A DNA stretch of 8,578 nucleotides from Bacteroidales bacterium (GCA_027083715.1 JALWNR010000873.1:1-8578); one strand, 5' to 3'; shown: positions 1 to 6,231, counted from the stretch's first letter. The notes: generated by a model not told the origin, from the letters alone. Translations and numbers: made by a program.

Positions 1-127
1 TCATGAGCTAAAATTATGTCAAACCTACGGTTTTTCTCAAATAAATATTTTAAAAGCGATTGAGCTGTAGCTATTAGCTAAATTTAAAAAACTTGGTAAC
101 AATAATATGCTTGATATGACACTAGTT

Positions 128-511
128 TTATTCAAACAAACTTTCGTCTCTAATCAACATTAAAATAGCTCCATGAGGAACAATCAGATATTTCTCGTTG
201 TTAAACAAAATTTCATGTGCACTGTTTTGTAAATATACCGCCAAATCACCCACTTTGGGCTGTAATGGGACATATTTTACATTATCCGATTTGTCCTTCC
301 ACGGCTCATCATAATCCTGAATGGCAGGTATCGGATATCCGGGTCCCACTTTTACGACATAACCCGAGTACAATTTTTCTTTTTCCTGCACACCCGGAGG
401 CAAAAACAAGCCGGACTTTGTTTTTTCACTGAATGTTTTGGGCTTAATCAACACCCTGTCTCCTACTACGATTACTTTTTCAAAATCTTTTTCAGATATT
501 ATCAACGACAT
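128..511 (-). CDS. GroES-like (Cpn10 family) co-chaperonin-related protein
   Basis: A 127-residue protein with a GroES fold signature. Near residues 15-24 it has VVGDRVLIKP, followed by SGLFLPP and then a GYVVKVGPG strand-turn. In the C-terminal half, KVGDLAVY, an EILFNNEKYLIVP segment and an AILMLI ending match the layout of Cpn10. Typical GroES is about 95 residues. The extra length is an N-terminal extension of about 13 residues and an insertion around residues 60-85, rich in charged and aromatic residues, between the two halves of the beta barrel. No groEL lies beside it, so it is more likely the stand-alone GroES-like paralogue seen in Bacteroidota than the main co-chaperonin. It is transcribed away from the nos genes and has its own candidate promoter. 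A role in nos maturation is not supported beyond proximity. The family call is firm and the function uncertain. Confidence 0.85.
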   Translation of the reverse strand: MSLIISEKDFEKVIVVGDRVLIKPKTFSEKTKSGLFLPPGVQEKEKLYSGYVVKVGPGYPIPAIQDYDEPWKDKSDNVKYVPLQPKVGDLAVYLQNSAHEILFNNEKYLIVPHGAILMLIRDESLFE

Positions 512-537
512 AATTATTTTTTTTGCGAAAATATAAG

Positions 538-545
538 CAAAGATA
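538..545 (-). promoter_or_regulatory. Candidate -7 element for the GroES-like gene
   Basis: On the minus strand this reads TATCTTTG, a full match to the Bacteroidota -7 consensus TAnnTTTG, and it ends 26 nt before the start codon at 511. No clear TTTG -33 box is found at the expected distance, because the region is a run of A and T. The call therefore rests on one element and its position. Confidence 0.4.
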
Positions 546-705
546 AATCCATTTTTTTTCTAAAAAAAAATAATTCGCTACATCTTTATTCTTATGTTTT
601 TCAGCATTTTTTAATAAATCTAAACAGGTTTTTATAAGATGTAATACAAATTATCTGTTTTATTTACTGACAGAACCGTGCTTTAGCATTTTCGTTTCAT
701 CAAAC

Positions 706-718
706 TCTGAATTTCAGA
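706..718. promoter_or_regulatory. Perfect 13-bp palindrome upstream of the nosZ-1 promoter, possible activator site
   Basis: The sequence TCTGAA-T-TTCAGA has perfect 6-bp arms around one central base. It ends 5 bp before the TTTG -33 box, so its centre lies roughly 45 bp upstream of the predicted transcription start. That is where Crp/Fnr-type activators often bind. The arms do not match the textbook FNR half-site TTGAT, so the regulator cannot be named. Confidence 0.35.
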
Positions 719-723
719 AAATC

Positions 724-753
724 TTTGCATATGGCTATTTTTTTATATATTTG
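724..753 (+). promoter_or_regulatory. Bacteroidota-type -33/-7 promoter for nosZ-1
   Basis: TTTG at 724-727 is followed by an 18-nt spacer and TATATTTG at 746-753. This matches the TTTG / TAnnTTTG promoter recognised by the primary sigma factor of Bacteroidota, with a spacer within or just below the usual range. Transcription would start around 757-761, giving a leader of about 140 nt before the start codon at 900. It probably drives both NosZ paralogues, since the 50-nt gap between them has no terminator. Confidence 0.65.
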
Positions 754-832
754 TGTATCATTTAATGGTCAAAAAACAAAAGATATTAATATCCTTTTAT
801 ATTTAAAAATTCAATGGATTATTTTGCTTTGT

Positions 833-854
833 CTTATATAATTATCTATATAAG
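833..854 (+). repeat. 22-bp inverted repeat in the nosZ-1 leader
   Basis: The arms CTTATATA and TATATAAG are perfectly complementary over 8 bp and separated by ATTATC. The repeat ends 45 nt before the nosZ-1 start codon. It could be a DNA operator or a weak leader hairpin. Because the arms are almost all A/T in an A/T-rich region, chance is a real alternative. Confidence 0.35.
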
Positions 855-899
855 TTGTTATTTATTTTTTCTTATTATTAACCTATTAAATAATTAATT

Positions 900-3131
900 A
901 TGATTTCACCAAAAAATCGCTTTTTTTTATTAGGTTTCGTTTTGGTTTTATTAGCATTTGTTTCAGGGCAACAAACCCTTGACGATGTTAAAAAAGCAAG
1001 AGGACTTAATGATGCGGACGTACTTGCCGCTGTAAAAACATTTATGCCACGAGGCGGTAGAGACGAGTATTTCTCTTTCGTAGGAACCGGAAACTCAGGC
1101 ACTATGATTGTTTACGGAATTCCTTCAATGCGTATCTACAAATACGTTGGTGTATTTTCTCCTGAACCATGGCAAGGTTACGGGTTCGACGATGAAAGTT
1201 CTTTATTGCTAAAAAAAGGCTCATTGGACAACCACATCAACCTGTACGGAGACATGCGCTATCCGGCACTTTCAGAAAAAAATGGTGTTTACGACGGAAG
1301 GTATCTGTTTTATTCTGATGGAGCTAACTCAAGAGTAGCTTTATTAGGATTAGACGATTTTGAAACAAAACAGGTTGCAACCAACCCTTTGTTTCTAAAC
1401 TGTTTCCCCGGTGTTACCGTTACCCCAAACACTGAATATGTAGTTCAATCAAGTCAGTATCCTGCTCCTTGGGAAAACGATGCTGCAGATCCTGAAACAG
1501 AATTTGACAGTAAATTCAAATCAGGGATTACTTTCTGGAAATTTGAAGACCCTAAAGCAGAACAAGAAGGTCATCACATTGGAAGAATAATTAAAGAAAA
1601 ATCTTTTGCTCTTGAATTACCTCCATATACCTTAGACTATTCTGATGCAGGAAAAAATGTTGGTGAAGGCTATATTGTAGGTGGAGCTGAAAAAGCAGGA
1701 AAACACTATGTTTATTTGGTAAATTATAAAGCCATTGAAAACAGTACAGACAAAAGAGTAAATGAATTCAATGTAGTTTCGCTGGAAACTGCCTTAAAAG
1801 AAAATGCGATTGCATTAGTAGAAATACCAAACAAAGCTGTTAAAGTAAAAGTAAGCCCTGATGGTAAATACTTTATTGCTGTAGGTGATGAAAGCGTTGT
1901 TTTTGATTTTGCTAAAGCAAAAGATGCAATGACCAATAAAACTTATGCAGGAAATGCAGACGGCAATCTACCTTTAATTGATTCAAAATCTATACAACAC
2001 AGTTCTTTAAAAATTGGTAGTGGTGTTGTTGATTTAGCATTTGACTATCGTGATAATACTGCATACTCATCAGCATTTAACGATAAAAAAATTGTTAAAT
2101 GGAACTACGATAAAGGTGAAAAACTTGAAGAATTAACTTTAACTTTCAAACCCGGACAGTTGATGACTCCACAAGGACTTTCTGCAAACCCACACTCAAA
2201 CTACCTGACTGTTGTGGACAAAGAAGGTTTGTATGACAATATTCCGAATGTTGGTCCGGTTCGCCCGAGTTTTCAACATTTAATTGATATTTCATCAGAT
2301 AAGATGATCGATATTTATACTATGACATTACCGCAATGTAACATGTATGGATCTGTATCAGTATTACGTACTACTATTAAGCCAATTATTCGTTATCCTT
2401 TGGGTACCAATTCCAGAACCGGTGAATTATCACCATTTAGAACGGTTGCAGGTTCAGAAAAAATTGAACGTGAAGGAAACCGTGTTCATATTTTCGGTAC
2501 CATGATTCGTTCACACATTACTCCTGAAATTGTTGAAGTAAACGAAGGCGATATTGTTACTTTCCATTTAACCAATCTTGAACGTGCAGAAGATGAAACA
2601 CATGGTTTCACCATTGACACTTATGGTAAGCATGGTAGTTTTGAACCGGGTAAAACCGCTTCGCTGACATTTGTTGCTGACCGTCCCGGTGTTTTCCCGT
2701 ATTATTGTACTGAGTTCTGCTCTGCATTACACCTTGAAATGGAAGGTATTTTACTGATAAAACCCAAAGGCTACAAAGGTGTTGTTGAAGAAGATGTGGC
2801 ACTTACACCAGAACAACTTGCCGAGTATAAGAAAAATTACGAAGACAAACTGGTAGTTATCCAACAAACAGGTGATGTAATTAACGGAGTTGTAAAATGG
2901 TTGAAAGACAATCATTATGAAAAATATCCGTATGTAGCAGCACTAGTTGAAGATGCAGTAGATCAATTAAATTACGCTGCAGGGGCTAAAGAAAAGTATG
3001 AAAAATATGCTAAAGAAGAAAAATGGAAAGATGCATTTCTATGGGCAGAACAATATTTCCAATATCAAGTTAAAGCTGCAGACGTAGGATTACGTGCAAA
3101 AGAATTATTATCTCAAAAGATAAATAAATAA
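900..3131 (+). CDS. nosZ: NosZ paralogue 1: CuA subunit with a degenerate CuZ site
   Basis: A 743-residue relative of Sec-dependent (clade II) nitrous oxide reductase. Residues 1-23 form a Sec signal peptide without a lipobox cysteine. Residues about 33-510 form the seven-bladed propeller, still recognisable by GVFSPEPWQGYG, TPNTEY, SQYPAPW and VGPVRP. The cupredoxin domain is about 520-621. CuA ligands are complete: H568, then C603, C607, H611 and M614 in the CTEFCSALHLEM loop, with E605 at the carbonyl-ligand position. All seven CuZ histidines are substituted: R120 and Y121 (for HH), F169, V314, D378, Q420 and Y483, judged by alignment with paralogue 2. About 27 residues of the propeller loop between positions 252 and 314 are also missing. 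Residues 622-743 are a helical, charged extension without haem. The frame is intact, which argues against a decaying pseudogene. It cannot reduce N2O alone if CuZ is needed; it probably supplies CuA to its partner. The ATG at 900 is chosen because it gives a proper signal peptide. Confidence 0.92.
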   Translation: MISPKNRFFLLGFVLVLLAFVSGQQTLDDVKKARGLNDADVLAAVKTFMPRGGRDEYFSFVGTGNSGTMIVYGIPSMRIYKYVGVFSPEPWQGYGFDDESSLLLKKGSLDNHINLYGDMRYPALSEKNGVYDGRYLFYSDGANSRVALLGLDDFETKQVATNPLFLNCFPGVTVTPNTEYVVQSSQYPAPWENDAADPETEFDSKFKSGITFWKFEDPKAEQEGHHIGRIIKEKSFALELPPYTLDYSDAGKNVGEGYIVGGAEKAGKHYVYLVNYKAIENSTDKRVNEFNVVSLETALKENAIALVEIPNKAVKVKVSPDGKYFIAVGDESVVFDFAKAKDAMTNKTYAGNADGNLPLIDSKSIQHSSLKIGSGVVDLAFDYRDNTAYSSAFNDKKIVKWNYDKGEKLEELTLTFKPGQLMTPQGLSANPHSNYLTVVDKEGLYDNIPNVGPVRPSFQHLIDISSDKMIDIYTMTLPQCNMYGSVSVLRTTIKPIIRYPLGTNSRTGELSPFRTVAGSEKIEREGNRVHIFGTMIRSHITPEIVEVNEGDIVTFHLTNLERAEDETHGFTIDTYGKHGSFEPGKTASLTFVADRPGVFPYYCTEFCSALHLEMEGILLIKPKGYKGVVEEDVALTPEQLAEYKKNYEDKLVVIQQTGDVINGVVKWLKDNHYEKYPYVAALVEDAVDQLNYAAGAKEKYEKYAKEEKWKDAFLWAEQYFQYQVKAADVGLRAKELLSQKINK

Positions 3132-3181
3132 GCAGATAAATCCATTTTTTAATAAAATAAATTAGTAAATTTTTAAATAAA

Positions 3182-5572
3182 ATGAAAATGTATAAACAAA
3201 ATATAAACAGTAAAGTTATACTTGCTGTCCTTATTAGTTTTTCCTTGCTATTTATTACTAGTTGTGGAAAAAAAGGCAGCACGGGAAATACTGCTGATGG
3301 AGCTCCTCGCGGAGACGAAAATATGGGAGAAGTTGTTAAGCGCAGAGGCTTAAACTCACAAGATGTTTTAGCAGCAGCTAAAACATATACGCCTGATAAA
3401 TTAACAGACGAATATGTTACTTTAAATTCCGGTGGACAGGAAGGAAATATGATTATGTACACAGTGCCTTCCATGCGCTTGATTAAATATGTTCCTACTG
3501 CTACTCGTCAGCCGTACAACGGTTACGGGTATAGTGTTGAGTCAATGAAGATGATGAAGAAAGGTTTTATCGATGGAGCTGAAATTCTTTGGGGAGATAC
3601 TCATCACCCCGGATTTTCTGAAACGGATGGTGAATATAACGGAAAGTGGGCTGCCATTAACGACAAAGCCAATCCTCGTATTTTTGTAATCAGTCTGAAA
3701 GATTGGGAATTGAAACAAATCGTTCAAAATCCGATTTTTCGTAGCGATCATGGAGGATGTTTCTTTACTCCGAATTCAGAGTATATTATGGAAGCCAGTC
3801 AATATCCAGCTCCTTTTGACAGAAAGTATTATCCATTAACTCAAACTTCGTTTGAAAAGCATTGGAGAGGTGGTTTAACCTACTGGAAATTTGATGATGA
3901 AAAAGGTAAAATTGATGAAAAAGCATCGTTTACCTTTGAGTTTCCTCCATACACTCAAGACCTTTCAGATGCCGGTAAAATTGCCAGCTACGGTTGGGGA
4001 TTTACCAACTCATTCTGCTCCGAAATGTATTTTGGAGGTATTGAAAAAGGTCGTCCGCCATTTGAAGCCGGTTGTTCTTCAAAAGATGTGGATTACTTGC
4101 ACGTTACCAACTGGAAAAAAGCTGCGGAATTAATAAAAAGCGGTAAAATCAAAACAAAAAAAATCAATGGACACACCGTTATTCCTATGGAAGAATCAAT
4201 TAAACACGGTTTACTTTATTTGATTCCCGAACCAAAATCTCCTCACGGAGTAGATGTGGACCCAACAGGTGATTACATTATTGTAGCCGGTAAATTAGAT
4301 TCACATGCATGGGTATATTCTTTTGCTAAAATCATGAAAGCAATTGAAGAAAAAAACTTTGAGGGTCATGACACATACGGTATTCCGATTATTGCACTGG
4401 AAACAGCATTACACGGAAGTGTGGAAGTAGGATTAGGTCCTTTACACAATCAGTATGATAAAGAAAAAGGAATTGTTTATACTTCTATTTATGTTGATTC
4501 ACGTGTAACAAAATGGGATTACATCAACCTAAAAGTATTGGGTTACGTACCATCTCATTACAATATCGGACACTTAGTTGCAGCTCACGGAGACACAAAA
4601 CATCCTCATGGTAAATATTTAATTTCATTAAATAAATTATCTATTGACCGCTTTAATCCGGTTGGACCTTTGCATCCGCAAAACCACCAATTGGTAGATA
4701 TTAGCGGCGATGAAATGCACATTATTTATGACTTGCCTATCCCGATGGGAGAGCCGCATTACACATCAATGATTAGTATCGATGATTTTACTTCTACCTC
4801 AAAATATGATGTAGGTACAGATATTTATACAGGCAGTAAATCGCCTTATGCTACCGAAGCCGGTAACGAAAAAGTAGAGGTTAAAGGCAATACAGTAGAA
4901 GTGTTTGGAACAATTAACAACGGACAGGTAACTCCGAAAAACATAAGTGTTGATCAAGGTCAAAAAGTAATTATTCACTTAACGAATCTTGGACAAGAAA
5001 AAACAGATCACTATGTTTATGAAGTTGCAGCCTACGATCAAATGTATCGCTGGAGACCTGGTGAAACAGCTACATTAGAGTTTGTTGCTGAAAAAGCAGG
5101 AACTTTTCCTTTGTTGTTAGACAATGTTCATTCTCCTGAGAACCGTCAATTACAAGGCTATTTAGCAGTTAAGAAAAATCAGGCAGCTGAAAATGCCCGT
5201 TTGTTGGCTTATTCAAAGCGTGTTCAAAAAGACATGCAAATGCAAGCATTTAAACCTTCATCAATTGAGATGAAAGATTTACTTCCGGGCGAAATGGAAT
5301 TCCTGAACTATGGTTGTAATGCCTGTCATAAATTTGGTGAAGACTTTAACGGACCGGATTTATTAATGGTGGATAAACGAAGAAGTGAAAAATGGTTAAA
5401 AGAATGGATACTTGATCCTGAAACACACATGAAAGATCCGGATATTGAGGCAATGCGTCAAAGATACAAACTGGCAATGCCTAATCAGAATGTTTCGGAA
5501 GAAGATGTTGTTAAAATTATTGATTATCTAAAAGCTAGAACAGAACAAGTCATGAAACAAAATCAAAAATAG
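3182..5572 (+). CDS. nosZ: NosZ paralogue 2: CuZ subunit with a degenerate CuA site and fused cytochrome c
   Basis: A 796-residue N2O reductase paralogue that starts 50 nt after paralogue 1 with no terminator between, so probably co-transcribed. The N-terminus is a lipoprotein signal with lipobox FITSC, acylated C28. The propeller (about 50-550) keeps all seven CuZ histidines: H141 and H142 in GDTHHP, H190 in DHGG, H355 in SPHG, H422 in GPLHNQ, H464 in GHL and H526 in EPHY. The H142-H190 spacing of 48 equals that of characterised NosZ. The substrate-side loop with PPFEAG and DYLHVTNW is present. The cupredoxin domain (about 555-663) has lost CuA: the positions of C, C, H and M are L646, H650, N654 and L657; only H610 may correspond to the first histidine. 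A monohaem cytochrome c domain follows (about 695-790) with GCNACH (C712, C715, H716) and probable axial M766 in LAMPNQ. A haem-fused NosZ is known in Wolinella, but there CuA is intact. The first ATG is used; a second lies two codons later. Confidence 0.94.
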   Translation: MKMYKQNINSKVILAVLISFSLLFITSCGKKGSTGNTADGAPRGDENMGEVVKRRGLNSQDVLAAAKTYTPDKLTDEYVTLNSGGQEGNMIMYTVPSMRLIKYVPTATRQPYNGYGYSVESMKMMKKGFIDGAEILWGDTHHPGFSETDGEYNGKWAAINDKANPRIFVISLKDWELKQIVQNPIFRSDHGGCFFTPNSEYIMEASQYPAPFDRKYYPLTQTSFEKHWRGGLTYWKFDDEKGKIDEKASFTFEFPPYTQDLSDAGKIASYGWGFTNSFCSEMYFGGIEKGRPPFEAGCSSKDVDYLHVTNWKKAAELIKSGKIKTKKINGHTVIPMEESIKHGLLYLIPEPKSPHGVDVDPTGDYIIVAGKLDSHAWVYSFAKIMKAIEEKNFEGHDTYGIPIIALETALHGSVEVGLGPLHNQYDKEKGIVYTSIYVDSRVTKWDYINLKVLGYVPSHYNIGHLVAAHGDTKHPHGKYLISLNKLSIDRFNPVGPLHPQNHQLVDISGDEMHIIYDLPIPMGEPHYTSMISIDDFTSTSKYDVGTDIYTGSKSPYATEAGNEKVEVKGNTVEVFGTINNGQVTPKNISVDQGQKVIIHLTNLGQEKTDHYVYEVAAYDQMYRWRPGETATLEFVAEKAGTFPLLLDNVHSPENRQLQGYLAVKKNQAAENARLLAYSKRVQKDMQMQAFKPSSIEMKDLLPGEMEFLNYGCNACHKFGEDFNGPDLLMVDKRRSEKWLKEWILDPETHMKDPDIEAMRQRYKLAMPNQNVSEEDVVKIIDYLKARTEQVMKQNQK

Positions 5573-5588
5573 TTCTTTTGAATATTAT

Positions 5589-5630
5589 GTTCGGCTGAGA
5601 CAGGCATGATTTGCAAATACTCAGCTGAAC
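5589..5630 (+). repeat. Stem-loop downstream of nosZ-2
   Basis: GTTCGGCTGAG (5589-5599) pairs with CTCAGCTGAAC (5620-5630): 11 bp with one G-T wobble and a 20-nt loop. It lies 17 nt after the nosZ-2 stop codon and has no long T run behind it. It may stabilise the 3' end of the nosZ message or act with the terminator just downstream. Confidence 0.5.
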
Positions 5631-5657
5631 TTAAATTACTGATATTCTGAAAATAAC

Positions 5658-5727
5658 ACTGTTGTCTTAAATAATAATTTGAATCTTTTCATAATAAAAC
5701 TCTATTTTAAGGCAACAGTTTTTTTTT
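5658..5727 (+). terminator. Intrinsic terminator after the nosZ pair
   Basis: ACTGTTGTCTTAAA (5658-5671) pairs with TTTAAGGCAACAGT (5706-5719): 14 bp with one wobble, followed by nine T residues (5719-5727). The loop is long, about 34 nt. Position and T tract fit the end of the two-gene nosZ transcript, and a new promoter begins five bases later. Confidence 0.7.
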
Positions 5728-5731
5728 AACA

Positions 5732-5763
5732 TTTGTTCAATATAATTATTTTCTCTATTTTTG
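5732..5763 (+). promoter_or_regulatory. Bacteroidota-type -33/-7 promoter for the cytochrome c gene
   Basis: TTTG (5732-5735), a 20-nt spacer and TATTTTTG (5756-5763) match the consensus TTTG-N19-21-TAnnTTTG exactly. Transcription would start near 5767-5771, about 75 nt before the cytochrome start codon. Its place directly behind a terminator means the cytochrome is transcribed separately from the nosZ pair. Confidence 0.7.
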
Positions 5764-5776
5764 GAACGTTTATCAA

Positions 5777-5802
5777 ACCTGAACATCTTAATATATTCAG
5801 GT
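5777..5802 (+). repeat. Hairpin at the 5' end of the cytochrome c leader
   Basis: ACCTGAA (5777-5783) and TTCAGGT (5796-5802) are a perfect 7-bp inverted repeat with a 12-nt spacer, followed by CTTTT. It lies just inside the predicted transcript, so it may be a leader hairpin, a weak attenuator or an operator. It shares the CTGAA/TTCAG arms with the palindrome at 706-718. Confidence 0.4.
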
Positions 5803-5844
5803 CTTTTAATAGTATTTATCTGTAATAATTAATTTTTAAGAATT

Positions 5845-6231
5845 ATGAAAAAAGTATTATCGTTTATTTTAATCAGTACGTTTTTTGTCGGTTTTCTTGC
5901 TTCATGTGGTGGTAGCAGTTCTTCTGACAATTCAGACAAAGCAAGCAGTAGTTATACAGCAAATTTAGAAAACGGAAAAGCAGTTTATGACCGTTCATGT
6001 GTTGCTTGCCATATGCAAGGAGTTGCCGGTGCAGCAGCATTAACCGATAAGGCAAGATGGGAAGCAAGTGCAGCTAAAGGTATTGATACTCTTCGTGCTC
6101 ATGCATTACATGGATTTCAGGGCGAACACGGTGTAATGTTAGAAAAAGGTTCATGCGCAGACTGTAGCGAAACAGATGTTTATGATGCAGTTGCCTACAT
6201 TTTAAAAGAAGCCGGAGTAGAAGCCAAATAA
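5845..6231 (+). CDS. Cytochrome c5-like monohaem lipoprotein, likely electron carrier of the nos system
   Basis: A 128-residue small class I cytochrome c. Residues 1-20 form a lipoprotein signal ending FLAS with acylated C21. A low-complexity serine-rich linker (about 24-37) separates the lipid anchor from the haem domain. The haem motif is SCVACH (C52, C55, H56). An RW pair at 71-72, probable axial M98, and the pair C104/C107 in GSCADCSETD are the pattern of cytochrome c5, whose second cysteine pair forms a disulfide; the usual MP at the axial site is ML here. It should sit on the outer face of the inner membrane or on the outer membrane, shuttling electrons between the respiratory chain and the reductase. 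Small c-type cytochromes are normal members of clade II nos clusters. It has its own promoter between the nosZ terminator and the gene. Which cluster member it donates to is inferred from context. Confidence 0.85.
   Translation: MKKVLSFILISTFFVGFLASCGGSSSSDNSDKASSSYTANLENGKAVYDRSCVACHMQGVAGAAALTDKARWEASAAKGIDTLRAHALHGFQGEHGVMLEKGSCADCSETDVYDAVAYILKEAGVEAK

Larger units (their letters stand above)
512..899. other. Divergent intergenic region between the GroES-like gene and nosZ-1
   Basis: These 388 bases are very AT-rich and contain no convincing gene on either strand. They hold the -7 element of the GroES-like gene, a 13-bp palindrome (706-718) beside a strong plus-strand promoter (724-753), a 12-bp perfect palindrome GATATTAATATC (782-793), and a 22-bp inverted repeat (833-854). 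The predicted nosZ-1 leader is about 140 nt long. The translation start at 900 has no Shine-Dalgarno sequence, only A/T-rich bases, as is usual in Bacteroidota. Confidence 0.7.

Noticed and set aside
1..127. Possible small gene, tRNA or terminator left of the GroES-like gene
   Set aside because: Only frames of about 15 codons and a 5-bp hairpin (AAACC/GGTTT at 21-33) are visible; no tRNA-like fold or clear T tract at a fitting distance was found.
900..3131. Paralogue 1 as a pseudogene or a sequencing artefact
   Set aside because: The frame is intact over 743 codons, the signal peptide and CuA ligands are all present, and the losses are confined to the CuZ shell. Random decay would not spare the CuA loop so precisely.
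3070..3474. Minus-strand open frame of 134 codons across the nosZ-1/nosZ-2 junction
   Set aside because: It overlaps two well-supported genes, has no family features, and its hydrophobic stretch comes from antisense reading of A/T-rich DNA and a signal peptide.
900..5572. Two ordinary, redundant NosZ copies
   Set aside because: Neither copy has both metal sites, so neither can work as a normal homodimer.
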